Part shown: positions 7,452-14,908 of the stretch, one piece after another
How the letters are laid out: every line of letters starts with the position of its first letter
How positions within the stretch are numbered: the first letter of the stretch is position 1
Assembly (NCBI RefSeq): GCF_000311865.1
Contig: NZ_HE978582.1
Location: 1 to 49,007 of the forward strand
Direction: 5' to 3'
From: Peptoniphilus obesi ph1
GTDB lineage: Bacteria > Bacillota > Clostridia > Tissierellales > Peptoniphilaceae
Length of the DNA: 49,007 bases
Notes under the pieces: generated by a model
Seen by the model: only the letters and a program-made list of their open reading frames with translations
Database searches by the model: none
Told to the model about the DNA's origin: nothing
Program-made: the position numbers and the translations under genes

Positions 7452-8063
7452 TTATAATTTTCTAGCTAAAAATACTATATGCTCTTTCTCGTCCAGATGG
7501 TATTCACATTTAAATCCTATCTTATTCAATGTTTCTGTGAGATATTCGGGAGAATAAACTTCAAAATCTAGCATATCCGCCCATTTTTTTATATTTTTAC
7601 GCTCTCTATATGCTCCTTCGTTGCATATTAGAAACTGACCGTCCTTTACTAGAACACGATGGATTTCCCTAAAAGATACTTCTATATCCTTCCAAAAATA
7701 AATTGTTTCAAAGGCAGTTACTATATTTATGGATTCATCTTCAAAAGGTAGTTTAGCCACGTCTGCTTCAATAATTTTACACCTGCCATTTTTTATAGCT
7801 TCGCTATTTACTGAACTTGCGATATCTACACTTGTTTTAGAATAGTCCATTCCATATACTTTTCTAGCCTTTGTTAAGAAGTATTGAACATTACGTCCAC
7901 CGCCACATCCTAGATCTAAAACTACATCCGAGGTTTTAATATTCAGAAAAGATCTGCCCCATTTCGCCAATTTTTCGTGACCAATATTCATTCCTTTCAC
8001 CATGAAGCGACCACCGAAATTATTTTTCGGATTTTTTACATTTTCAAAAAATTTTTTTAACAT
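7452..8063 (-). CDS. Class I SAM-dependent methyltransferase
   Basis: 203 aa, Methyltransf_11-type Rossmann fold: motif I VLDLGCGGGRNVQYF near residue 50, motif II acidic YGMDYSK, motif III IIEADVAKLPF and motif IV FETIYFW. The C-terminal part that would define substrate is not diagnostic. RBS ATAGGAGAT precedes the ATG at 8063. A near-consensus Fur/PerR-type operator overlaps the start of transcription, implying metal- or peroxide-dependent control. It directly abuts the broken integrase, so it is cargo of the older element or a later insertion into it. Confidence 0.85.
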   Translation of the reverse strand: MLKKFFENVKNPKNNFGGRFMVKGMNIGHEKLAKWGRSFLNIKTSDVVLDLGCGGGRNVQYFLTKARKVYGMDYSKTSVDIASSVNSEAIKNGRCKIIEADVAKLPFEDESINIVTAFETIYFWKDIEVSFREIHRVLVKDGQFLICNEGAYRERKNIKKWADMLDFEVYSPEYLTETLNKIGFKCEYHLDEKEHIVFLARKL

Positions 8064-8076
8064 TTTTATCTCCTAT

Positions 8077-8125
8077 TGATAACTATTATCAGTATAATTT
8101 TATCATAAATTTTATGTTTATTCAA
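8077..8125 (-). promoter_or_regulatory. Promoter with Fur/PerR-like operator
   Basis: On the minus strand TTGAAT (8120-8125), 17 bp, TAAAAT (8097-8102). Immediately downstream TGATAACTATTATCA (8077-8091) is a palindrome (TGATAA-N3-TTATCA) matching the 7-1-7 Fur consensus TGATAATNATTATCA at all but one position. A repressor there would block the methyltransferase gene. Confidence 0.6.
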
Positions 8126-8186
8126 TTTTATATCCTATCCACCTTGATATTTTCCAGATTTTCGATAATTGAAATTCTTGATTTCC

Positions 8187-8224
8187 GCTTTTCGGAAGTC
8201 TGGACTTCTGCTTTTCGGAAGTCT
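8187..8224. repeat. Short direct repeat pair
   Basis: GCTTTTCGGAAGTCT occurs at 8187-8201 and again at 8210-8224, 23 bp apart, in the gap between two minus-strand genes. Each copy is partly self-complementary with the GGACTTC between them, so a hairpin is also possible. No function is evident. Confidence 0.5.
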
Positions 8225-8238
8225 TGTTATTGTAGTAT

Positions 8239-8445
8239 TTAAGGGTGTAACTTTTCGTTACTCCCTTTGATTTCTCTAGTCATATCTTTTTTACTTGGTT
8301 TTACTTTTTCTTTTCTTCTTTTTACTATGTCTTGGTTTAATATCTTTTTTTCTTGATTTTTTAGTTGCCTTAATCTTTCTTCTGTATGGTCAATTTTTTC
8401 TTTTATTTCTTTTGACTCTTGTCTTATTTGCTCTAATTTTTTCAT
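8239..8445 (-). CDS. DUF3847 family protein, C-terminally altered
   Basis: 68 aa, highly charged coiled coil (MKKLEQIRQESKEIK..) with RBS AAAGGAGT. The first ~48 residues match DUF3847 proteins of Tn1549-type conjugative elements. The expected THRLITRG half is replaced by an unrelated tail ending NEKLHP, so this is probably a truncated gene. A second, more decayed copy lies at 6132-6408. Role in conjugation unknown. Confidence 0.6.
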   Translation of the reverse strand: MKKLEQIRQESKEIKEKIDHTEERLRQLKNQEKKILNQDIVKRRKEKVKPSKKDMTREIKGSNEKLHP

Positions 8446-8463
8446 ACAAAACTCCTTTCTTGT

Positions 8464-8495
8464 ATTAAAAAAGAGATAACATTAGCTATCTCTTT
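8464..8495 (-). terminator. Intrinsic terminator (orphan)
   Basis: AAAGAGATA (8470-8478) / TATCTCTTT (8487-8495) followed on the minus strand by TTTTTTAATA. No minus-strand gene remains upstream of it before dps, so its gene was probably lost. Confidence 0.6.
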
Positions 8496-8553
8496 CGAAG
8501 TTTCATTATTAAATTTATAAAATACTCTTTTCGATAATATCTAATATTTACTT

Positions 8554-8646
8554 TTATATAGATTCTATCCTTCTATCTATTCTTTTTTGTTGCATGATGT
8601 GACTTTGTATCTCTGAAATAATTTTCTTCTGTTCATTTTTACGATA
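8554..8646 (-). pseudogene. Unidentified C-terminal remnant
   Basis: An open stretch of 30 codons ending in TAA reads as an amphipathic helix (EIQSHIMQQKRIDRRIESI). It has no start codon of its own and a stop lies just before it. It sits directly upstream of the orphan terminator, whose gene it may once have ended. No family assigned. The rest of 8496-8698 shows nothing else. Confidence 0.3.
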
Positions 8647-8698
8647 TTAGGATGAAATAATAAATATTTGCTAGTAAATTTTACTCAATATTATGGAC

Positions 8699-8746
8699 TT
8701 GACTTGTTTTTATTATTGCATATAACGACAATGATAATTAAAATCA
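8699..8746 (+). promoter_or_regulatory. dps promoter with Fur/PerR-like operator
   Basis: TTGACT (8699-8704), 16 bp, TATAAC (8721-8726). Then TGATAATTAAAATCA (8732-8746) fits the 7-1-7 Fur/PerR pattern with two mismatches and lies over the transcription start. Peroxide- or iron-dependent control is usual for dps genes. Confidence 0.6.
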
Positions 8747-8765
8747 TTTTAAAGGAAGAAACAAA

Positions 8766-9194
8766 ATGACAAAATTAAACACATATCTTGCAAATCTTGC
8801 AGTACTAAACATTAAAATCCATAATCTACATTGGAATGTCGTAGGTTCTCAATTTGTATCTGTACATGAATATCTTGAATCTGAATATGATAAGACCGGC
8901 GAAAGACTTGATGAAGTTGCTGAACTAATCAGAATGGCTGGGAAATTTCCAGTTGCTAATATAAAGGAATATTTAGAACTTTCTACAATCAAAGAGATTG
9001 AAACTTCTAAAGAAATATCTATTAAAGAAGCATTAGAAATAGTCCTATCCGACATAAAACTTCAAAAAGAACTCGCACTAGAGATTAGAAAAGAAGCAGA
9101 TGGAACTGATAATTTCCCTGTTGCTAATGCTATGGAAGATCATATAGAGGACTATAACAAACAAATTTGGTTTGTGGAATCAAGTCTTAAATAG
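8766..9194 (+). CDS. dps: Dps-family ferritin-like DNA-protection protein
   Basis: 142 aa four-helix-bundle protein. The inter-subunit ferroxidase ligands are all present: H22 in NLHWNV, H34 in SVHEYLE, and D49 and E53 in ERLDEVAEL. Dps dodecamers oxidise Fe(II) with hydrogen peroxide and store the iron, protecting DNA from Fenton damage. The N-terminus lacks the lysine-rich DNA-binding tail, so it may act mainly in iron and peroxide detoxification. RBS AAAGGAAG; the ATG at 8766 is the only sensible start. It is the only plus-strand gene in this part of the island and has its own operator. Confidence 0.93.
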   Translation: MTKLNTYLANLAVLNIKIHNLHWNVVGSQFVSVHEYLESEYDKTGERLDEVAELIRMAGKFPVANIKEYLELSTIKEIETSKEISIKEALEIVLSDIKLQKELALEIRKEADGTDNFPVANAMEDHIEDYNKQIWFVESSLK

Positions 9195-9241
9195 GCAAAA
9201 TGAACTATTGCAGAACTTTGAATTACTATTATCCTATAATT

Positions 9242-9268
9242 AGGGCCTGCAAATAATTTTGTGTATCA
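9242..9268. mobile_element. Possible terminal end of an IS256-type element
   Basis: The stretch around GGGCCTGCAAATAATTTTGT resembles the ends of mutator/IS256-family insertion sequences common in this group. No transposase is present. A CAACCT/AGGTTG inverted pair with a T-run follows (9268-9310). Resemblance by eye only. Confidence 0.3.
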
Positions 9269-9359
9269 ACCTAAATCCTGATAAAATGGCAAAGGTTGGT
9301 ACATTTTTTTATGTGTCAGTATTTAGCCATTCCTATAGGATTGGTTCTTGTCTTGTTTT

Positions 9360-9473
9360 TTAGATATGCTCACATATTAGATTGAAGTTTCTTTCGGTTA
9401 TATTTCCCTCTAACCTGTCTTCATATAACTGTTCATAGCTTCTATCTATTTCTGATAATTGGTTCTTTTTAAG
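9360..9473 (-). pseudogene. Serine-recombinase fragment
   Basis: A 37-codon open frame containing EIDRSYEQLYEDRLEGNI followed by TERNFNLICEH matches the region after the catalytic domain in large serine recombinases, where (E)IDRxxxxLYED and I.EERF motifs are conserved. Catalytic domain, zinc ribbon and C-terminal domain are absent, and a stop follows immediately. It is debris of a transposon or an older integrative element. The remaining bases 9195-9359 and 9474-9537 hold no gene. Confidence 0.5.
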
Positions 9474-9537
9474 CTACAGCCCCTTAAAACAGATAGCCAA
9501 GAAGTCGAATTGAACATTACAAGTTATAAATTTCTAG

Positions 9538-10032
9538 TTAACCCAAAACGGTCAGTAAATATGCCAAAATTAGGCTCACGAAAAAGAAGATTATAATTTT
9601 TACAATCTGACTTTTCGCATTAAATCCAAAATTATCATACCCCTTAGCACCAACTGTCTCTGGGTAAACTTTAGTCGGCAATTTTAACTTGGTAAGCATG
9701 AGATAATCAAAAAAGATAATATCAAAAAGCTTATATCCTTCAAATAGTATTAAAAATCTAACAAAGGCTTGCTGAAAAGTTAAACTAAATTTTATTGTAT
9801 CAACAATTGCCCAGCCTAGAACGGCTGCAATGGCTAGCAATCCAAGTATCATGATAAGTCCGCCGATTATATTGACCCAAATCGGTTTATCTGGCAACTT
9901 ACTCATCATAACTTTGATATCATCAGGTGCGCCGAAATGCTTCGAGCCAAATTTCGGTATAATAAGTATAAAATTCACCATCATAATTGATGCTGTTAAG
10001 CAGATGATTGTTAACATACCAAGTGTTTTCAT
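9538..10032 (-). CDS. Four-helix integral membrane protein, unknown function
   Basis: About 164 aa from the ATG at 10032 (a TTG one codon earlier is also possible; GGAGG is 9-12 bases upstream). Four hydrophobic segments at about 4-28, 54-80, 90-112 and 142-164, with a loop containing KLKLPTKVYPETVGAKGYDN. No catalytic motif or transporter signature is visible. It lies downstream of the SEFIR gene in the same direction with a 41-bp gap, so the two may be co-transcribed. Confidence 0.6.
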   Translation of the reverse strand: MKTLGMLTIICLTASIMMVNFILIIPKFGSKHFGAPDDIKVMMSKLPDKPIWVNIIGGLIMILGLLAIAAVLGWAIVDTIKFSLTFQQAFVRFLILFEGYKLFDIIFFDYLMLTKLKLPTKVYPETVGAKGYDNFGFNAKSQIVKIIIFFFVSLILAYLLTVLG

Positions 10033-10076
10033 CAATTTAGTTTACCTCCTCTCTCAAGGTATAAATCATTGTGCAA

Positions 10077-10997
10077 TTAAAATCTTATATCTTTTGAAAT
10101 ATCATTTATGTTTCTATAGTGATTTTCTATTTCTTCTTGCTTCTTTCTTTTTAATTGTTCTTCTCTTCTTCTAATTTGTTTTTCTTCTTCATTTGTTTTT
10201 TCTACACACAAAATCAAGGTATCTCTATGATATTGTTTTACCTCTTCGATTGTTGTTCCATCTAAAATAATTCTATCAGAATCAACTCTGGCTATTCCAG
10301 GTCTATGCATTGATGTAAAACTTGGTGGGTAATCCCAATTTCTTAAAAACAATTCAGACCATGTGCTAGTTGGTTTGCTAGATAATTTAAAAGGGATACT
10401 ATACAAAGCAGAACCTCTTGTTCCATCATTTCTTGGCAGGGTAACTTCATTTGTTATAATGCCTACGATTTTTATATCCTCTCCCTCAATTGTTATCGGT
10501 TCATATTCATCAACATAATATGGTCTTATACCTACTTTAGGTTTCTTTTTAACTTTAAATATCGATGCAATAAGATCCTTATATGAATCTTCATTAAATG
10601 GATTACCTCTTAAATCTATTGCAAGTTTTCCGTCTAGGTAAGTAGGTAAAGCTGTATTGAAATCTCCTTGTCTAATGATCGGAATAAACTTCCTATCATT
10701 GTGATTATTGTAGAGTTCCGCAGATATTATATGACTTTCATAACCTACACCTTTTTCTCTATTATTAGCTTTCCTTTTATACTCTTCAGTGCATATTATA
10801 ATTACATAATCACTATCTCTTATCGAGCTTTCCATAAATTTTGGAAGTCTATCCCCTTGACCTACATCATAACTATCTATTATAGTTTCAATACCGTCTG
10901 CCAATAATTTATCTGCTAAAGATTTAACCCAATCAGAGTGTTCTTTGCTTTCCCACGAATATGATATAAATACTTTTGGAACATTGTTTTCTATCAT
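10077..10997 (-). CDS. SEFIR/TIR-domain protein with C-terminal extension
   Basis: 306 aa. Residues 7-140 form a SEFIR-type TIR fold: PKVFISYSW at 7-15, an IETIIDSYDVGQGDRLP segment, DSDYVIIICTEEY, and VGYESHIISAEL with a conserved glutamate (E87) where TIR NADases carry the catalytic residue. Residues 170-260 form an unrecognised beta-rich domain (TIEGEDIKIVGIITNEV .. SFTSMHRPGIARVDS). A charged helix (about 262-300) ends the protein. No membrane segment. Bacterial TIR/SEFIR proteins are mostly immune effectors that cleave NAD-like molecules or signal; that role is inferred. It follows directly on a type III restriction-enzyme remnant. RBS GAGGTG. Confidence 0.75.
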   Translation of the reverse strand: MIENNVPKVFISYSWESKEHSDWVKSLADKLLADGIETIIDSYDVGQGDRLPKFMESSIRDSDYVIIICTEEYKRKANNREKGVGYESHIISAELYNNHNDRKFIPIIRQGDFNTALPTYLDGKLAIDLRGNPFNEDSYKDLIASIFKVKKKPKVGIRPYYVDEYEPITIEGEDIKIVGIITNEVTLPRNDGTRGSALYSIPFKLSSKPTSTWSELFLRNWDYPPSFTSMHRPGIARVDSDRIILDGTTIEEVKQYHRDTLILCVEKTNEEEKQIRRREEQLKRKKQEEIENHYRNINDISKDIRF

Positions 10998-11008
10998 TTA
11001 ACACCTCA

Positions 11009-11421
11009 TTAAAATAAATCTTCTAGTCTTTTCCAATTCTCATTATTCATTTATTCTGTGTAGTCTGTATTATTAATATAGAGCCTTGTATCTTTATCTC
11101 TTACAAACCCCCATTTATTTTACGCCTATCTGCATAATCCTTAAAAGCATAAAATTTATTTTCGATTTGCTTATCAATATTTTTACTTACACCTTTTCTT
11201 TCTCCACCTTTAGCTTCAATTATCCATACATCTCCATTTTTCTTTTTGATTATATAGTCTGGATAAAAAAGATATTCTTTACTTAGATTATTTCCGTAAA
11301 TAACTGATAAATATTGTTGCCCTGTATCTCCGTTTTTATAGTACCAATCTACATCATCTCTACTTTCAAGATAGTTTTCTAAGAGTTGTTCAGAGGTCGA
11401 TCTAAACCCCGATATTGTCAT
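11009..11421 (-). pseudogene. Type III restriction enzyme (Res) C-terminal remnant
   Basis: The frame from 11421 encodes the end of a type III Res subunit: YKNGDTGQQYLSVIYGN, then the PD-(D/E)xK nuclease core with FYPDYIIKKKNGDVWIIEAKGG split as PDY and EAK. A one-base loss near 11106 throws the frame; in the next frame WGFVRDKDTRLYINN continues. A TAA at the YTE boundary then interrupts a final MNNENWKRLEDLF that matches the usual Res ending. The helicase part and the Mod subunit are gone. At least one frameshift and one nonsense change make it non-functional. Confidence 0.7.
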
Positions 11422-11435
11422 AGATGTGTTGTAAA

Positions 11436-11741
11436 TTAGTCTTTTTTTATATTAATGCCTGCAACCATGCCAAGCATCATACCGATGGATATAAACATCG
11501 CTATGTTTTCTAGACCAAATACTATTCCGATTGCTGTACCTAAGCCAATCCCTATTGCCATGCCCTCAGACATGTAGTTTTCTTCATCGTTATCTTCTTC
11601 GTTGTTGTTCTTGTCTTGTGCTGCATTTTATTCACTATCTTAATAACATAGACTGCAGTTAAAACAAAAAGTACAATTGGCAAGATGATTTTAATAATTT
11701 CCAAAAATGCTCGTTAAAATTATTCTAATTATCCATCTCAT
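11436..11741 (-). pseudogene. Frameshifted small membrane protein
   Basis: From an ATG at 11741 with RBS AGAGGT, three frames together give a coherent protein: a hydrophobic start (MRWIIRIIL), then IIKIILPIVLFVLTAVYVIK, then an acidic linker (KNNNEEDNDEENY) and a glycine-zipper-like segment (MAIGIGLGTAIGIVFGL) ending GINIKKD. Frameshifts near 11702 and near 11632 break it. The intact distal piece (11436-11573, 45 codons) could still be translated. It sits exactly at the edge of the second metG repeat, where the left end of the older element is expected. Confidence 0.5.
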
Positions 11742-11804
11742 AAATACCTCTAAAAATAAACTGGGATTCATAACAAACCCCAGTTTCATAATTAGCGTGT
11801 TCTT

Positions 11805-12257
11805 TTAATATAATTTTGCTCCTGCTGGTATTCTATTTGAAAGGATTAAAAGATTTAGCCTTTCTTCTCCTTCTTCTTCATGAATTGCAGATATAATCAT
11901 ACCTTCTGATTCTATTCCCATCATCTTTCTTGGAGGAAGGTTCACTATTGCTACAAGATTTCTTCCTATTAAATCTTCTGCATTGTAGTATTCCTTTATT
12001 CCAGAAAGGATTGTTCTGTCTTTTCCTGAACCGTCATCTAGTGTGAATTTTAAAAGTTTTTTAGATTTTGGAACTTCTTCGCAGTTCTTAACTTTCACTA
12101 CTCTAAAGTCTGATTTTGAGAATGTTTCAAAGTCTATCATGTCTTCAAATAGTGGTTCAACTTTTACTTTTGAGAAGTCGATTTTTTCATCTATGTTTTG
12201 GTCTAGACTGTTCTTTTTATTTTCTAGATCTTTCTTTTCTTCTCCTAGTGGTTTCAT
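11805..12257 (-). CDS. metG': metG 3' fragment, MetRS C-terminal tRNA-binding domain (copy 2)
   Basis: 150 aa, the same tRNA-binding OB domain as copy 1, with a few substitutions (for example DMIDFETF for DMVDFETF and PPRKMMG for PPRNMMG). It is again followed by the AAACTGGG/CCCAGTTT terminator at 11758-11786. It borders the complete integrase and so marks the right junction of the younger element. The MetRS catalytic domain should lie beyond the far end of that element, outside the window. Confidence 0.85.
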   Translation of the reverse strand: MKPLGEEKKDLENKKNSLDQNIDEKIDFSKVKVEPLFEDMIDFETFSKSDFRVVKVKNCEEVPKSKKLLKFTLDDGSGKDRTILSGIKEYYNAEDLIGRNLVAIVNLPPRKMMGIESEGMIISAIHEEEGEERLNLLILSNRIPAGAKLY

Positions 12258-12330
12258 TGTTGGGAAAATCCCCTCTACCTTAGATAATTGTCTAAATCTC
12301 TATAAAAGTCTATTTTATGGTACTTCTCCA

Positions 12331-12411
12331 TTTACGACAATTTGCTAACTCTCTATAAGTGCCTATAGATTTCTAGCAAATTGTCGTAAATTTGTCGTAA
12401 GCTGTCGTAAA
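12331..12411. other. Integrase-binding/att region, copy 2
   Basis: The same 17-bp inverted repeat (12331-12347 and 12374-12390) followed by two further TGTCGTAA units up to the integrase stop at 12414. This is the active right-end candidate, being next to the intact int and xis. Likely recombinase arm and core sites; the exact crossover point is not determined. Confidence 0.6.
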
Positions 12412-12413
12412 TT

Positions 12414-13649
12414 CTAAAATATAAATTTCATCGCTTTTTCAAATTCTCCCATCTGTTCTATCTTAAAGTCTTCTGTTGCATCTACGTATATATCCATTGT
12501 TGTACTAATATCAGAATGACCTAGAATAGACTGCATTGCTTTTGTATTTATATTTTGTTCATTAAGCCTTGTAGTAAAGGTGTGTCTGAAAATGTGATTG
12601 CTTAAATGTGGAACTAATAGAATATCATTAGAGTTCGATTTATTTTTATCCATTATACTTAAATTGCAATCTCTAACAATTCTTCTTAAAGCTTTATTAA
12701 GTGTTCCATTATTGTGAACCTTTCCGAATCTGTTTAAAAATACAAAGTCTTTAAATCCATCGATTGAATCACAACATTCAATTCCAAAAGTCTTTTGTAA
12801 CTCTCTTTCCATAAGAAAAGCATCTTTTACTTTTTGAACCATAGGAATACTTCGCTTACCTGATGCTGTCTTCGGTGTATTAATAGCATATCTATTGTTT
12901 AATCCTTTACCTTTACTATAATATACCAAAGTCCTATTTACATTTATAAGACCATTATCAAAATCTAGATCGTCCCATTGCAATCCTGTAACTTCTCCAA
13001 CTCTCATTCCTGTCCAAAGCATAACAATGAATATTGGATACCATTTTTTATATTCGTCACTATTAGATAAATATTCTTCAAATAGCACCTGTTCTTCTAT
13101 TGTCATGGCTTTTTTCTTCGGAGATTCATTTCGATAAGCTACTTTCAATTCCTTCAAAGCATTGTCAGATGGATTAAACCTTATATATTCGTCATCCACT
13201 GCTAATTCTAAAACCTGATGTAGCACAGTATGGACACAATCTATGGTAGAAACCATCAATCCCTGGTCTTCCTTTAATCTGTTATAAAAACTTCTAACAT
13301 CAGATCTTTTAATATCAGATAGTTTAATACGACCAAAAGTCGGTTCGACGAATTGTTGATACATATAGATGTAATTTTTAAAGGTATTATCCTTTAAACC
13401 TCTTTTTACCTTTGTCCATAACTTAAAAGTATCATTTACAGACAAGCTACTTCCTTCGTTGTTGATTCCATCTATAGTATTGCGTAAAATATCCAATTCC
13501 TTTTCTCTTAATTCCTTTAGAGTTTTCGCATAGATAGATTTTCTACGCCCTATTTTGTCTTGCCACTTAAATTCATAAGTGCCATTTGACCTTTGATATT
13601 CACCGTCTTTTAAAACAACCCCTTTACTATCTTTGCGTCTTTTTACCAT
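12414..13649 (-). CDS. int: Tyrosine recombinase (Tn916-type integrase)
   Basis: 411 aa, full length. An N-terminal AP2-like arm-binding domain (about 10-60, GTYEFKWQDKIGRRKSIYAKT) is followed by a SAM-like core-binding domain (about 70-170) and the catalytic domain. The catalytic set is complete: R216 in TGMRVGEV, H352 and R355 in HIFRH, H378 in LGHSD and nucleophile Y388 in MDIYV. It should integrate and excise the element through sites beside the metG 3' end, helped by the excisionase 77 bp upstream. RBS AAAAGGAGA. The last ~80 residues are duplicated at 7200-7445. Confidence 0.95.
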   Translation of the reverse strand: MVKRRKDSKGVVLKDGEYQRSNGTYEFKWQDKIGRRKSIYAKTLKELREKELDILRNTIDGINNEGSSLSVNDTFKLWTKVKRGLKDNTFKNYIYMYQQFVEPTFGRIKLSDIKRSDVRSFYNRLKEDQGLMVSTIDCVHTVLHQVLELAVDDEYIRFNPSDNALKELKVAYRNESPKKKAMTIEEQVLFEEYLSNSDEYKKWYPIFIVMLWTGMRVGEVTGLQWDDLDFDNGLINVNRTLVYYSKGKGLNNRYAINTPKTASGKRSIPMVQKVKDAFLMERELQKTFGIECCDSIDGFKDFVFLNRFGKVHNNGTLNKALRRIVRDCNLSIMDKNKSNSNDILLVPHLSNHIFRHTFTTRLNEQNINTKAMQSILGHSDISTTMDIYVDATEDFKIEQMGEFEKAMKFIF

Positions 13650-13726
13650 AAAAATTCTCCTTTTTTGATAAAAGACACGCTAAAATTATTATACCGCATT
13701 AAGCGTGTTTTATATATAGTTTTAGA

Positions 13727-13936
13727 TTAGATAGAGAACTGTCTATTTAAATATTCTTCCATTAACTTTTTCTTAATAAGACGCTTACTACCATTAAATA
13801 ATACAAAATCGCAATCATTTTCATCCGTTAATTGTCTAACTTTATCTTGACCAATATTAAAATATTCAGATGCTTCTTTTAATGTTAGAAATGCTTTCTC
13901 AGAAACACGAACACCTTTTATATTTTCGTTAATCAT
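13727..13936 (-). CDS. xis: Excisionase (Tn916 Xis-type)
   Basis: 69 aa from the ATG at 13936, chosen because TTGGAGGA precedes it; the open frame continues upstream without an RBS. It contains the winged-helix signature LTLKEASEYFNIGQDKVRQL and a basic C-terminus (GSKRLIKKKLMEEYL). Xis bends DNA at the element ends and pushes the integrase towards excision. Its position next to int is canonical. The family is small and divergent, but the motif and context agree. Confidence 0.88.
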   Translation of the reverse strand: MINENIKGVRVSEKAFLTLKEASEYFNIGQDKVRQLTDENDCDFVLFNGSKRLIKKKLMEEYLNRQFSI

Positions 13937-13965
13937 AAATCCTCCAAATAATATATTTAAAATAT

Positions 13966-14022
13966 TTATTTTAATATTTTTAAAGTTTTTTGACATTGAC
14001 AAGTGCCTTGGATTAGCAACAT
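13966..14022 (-). CDS. Possible leader peptide upstream of xis (18 aa)
   Basis: MLLIQGTCQCQKTLKILK, with a very strong RBS (GGAGGTGA, 14030-14037) at ideal spacing. It ends 29 bp before the xis ATG. Nothing in the peptide is recognisable. The strength of the RBS suggests it is translated, perhaps to couple or regulate xis-int expression. Confidence 0.4.
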   Translation of the reverse strand: MLLIQGTCQCQKTLKILK

Positions 14023-14045
14023 AGGAATCTCACCTCCGCCTCTGT

Positions 14046-14359
14046 TCAGGATGAGCCGGCTTCAACCTTAGAAGTATCATTATCCTCATTTTCTTCTAAG
14101 CGGATAGGGTATCCATCCCTATATTCAAACTCTTACTTATCGCTCCCTTTCTTCTTCCCTTGCTTTTAGCTTAGCAGTACTTGTTTTGCCGAATTATTCA
14201 GCAGAAAGATCTTGGCGAATAGGTTATCACGCTCCAAAAATGATTAATGTCTTGTCTTGGTCTATTTAATTGTTATGGTTCAAGTATTGTTTAAATTTCT
14301 TTTAACATAGAAAGAGGACAAAACTCCCCTCACTTTATAAAGGAAAATTTGCCCTCTTT
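14046..14359 (-). other. Gap between xis and the sigma-like gene; remnant ORF and stem-loop
   Basis: A 28-codon open stretch (14046-14132) reading EFEYRDGYPIRLEENEDN and onward ends in TGA but has no start codon; a stop at 14133-14135 precedes it, so it looks like the tail of a lost small gene. A strong stem-loop, AAAGAGGACAAA (14311-14322) with TTTGCCCTCTTT (14348-14359), follows the sigma-like gene and probably ends its transcript. The rest shows nothing I can name. Confidence 0.4.
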
Positions 14360-14371
14360 GGTAACCAGAAA

Positions 14372-14782
14372 CTATATTTCTTCTATAAATTTCTTTAGTT
14401 TTTCTAAAATCTTATCTCGCCTTTTTATTAAAGCAGGATGTGATATATTTTGAGTCTTTGCTACTGCACGAAGTGTTTCATCATTGAAATATAATCTTTC
14501 GATTATTTCCCGTTCCTCCTCATTTAACTTTGACATAGCATTTCTTAGTGCTTCAATCATTATTTGTGTAGCTACAACTTTTTCAACATCAACATTTTTA
14601 TCTTCTAGATTATTTTCAAAATTCCCATCGTGATTTAGAGATGAAAAAAAGAGCAAGTGGTTTTTCTTGTCCACCTGCTCCAAATACTTTTCGTGTTCTT
14701 TTTCTCGCCAGTAGACTTTATATATCTGCTCGCTGACTTTAACCCTTTGTCCGTTGACATAAAGGTAATACTCTTTTGCCAT
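14372..14782 (-). CDS. Sigma-70-like regulator (Tn916 Orf7 type)
   Basis: 136 aa. The N-terminus MAKEYYLYVNGQRVKVSEQIYKVYWREKEHEKYL-type region is shared with the Orf7 sigma-like proteins of Tn916-family elements. A central acidic linker follows. The C-terminus is a region-4 helix-turn-helix: MSKLNEEEREIIERLYF, then LRAVAKTQNISHPALIKRRDKIL. In these elements it activates transfer or excision genes. RBS GGAGG. A factor-independent terminator lies inside its leader, so read-through control is likely. Confidence 0.82.
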   Translation of the reverse strand: MAKEYYLYVNGQRVKVSEQIYKVYWREKEHEKYLEQVDKKNHLLFFSSLNHDGNFENNLEDKNVDVEKVVATQIMIEALRNAMSKLNEEEREIIERLYFNDETLRAVAKTQNISHPALIKRRDKILEKLKKFIEEI

Positions 14783-14818
14783 AAAGTTTCCTCCATTTCT
14801 TTTTTGTCTATTTGTTAT

Positions 14819-14866
14819 TCAGACAAAAAAGGAGGACTCCTGCATCTTGGCATAAGAAGTCCTCTG
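14819..14866 (-). terminator. Terminator/attenuator in the sigma-like gene leader
   Basis: GAGGACT (14858-14864 read on the minus strand) pairs with AGTCCTC (14832-14838) across a 19-base loop, followed by CCTTTTTTGTCTG. It lies 37 bp upstream of the sigma-like ATG, so it can stop transcription arriving from the ABC operon or act as an attenuator. Confidence 0.65.
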
Positions 14867-14908
14867 AAATGAAAGAAATCCGTTCTTTCTTTTACTATAT
14901 TTAATTGT

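Larger units (their letters stand above)
11757..12661. repeat. Long direct repeat, copy 2 (metG 3' end + att region + integrase end)
   Basis: Counterpart of 6543-7447 at an offset of 5214. Here the integrase part is contiguous with a complete gene. The few substitutions between the copies indicate two separate events or long independent drift. Confidence 0.9.
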
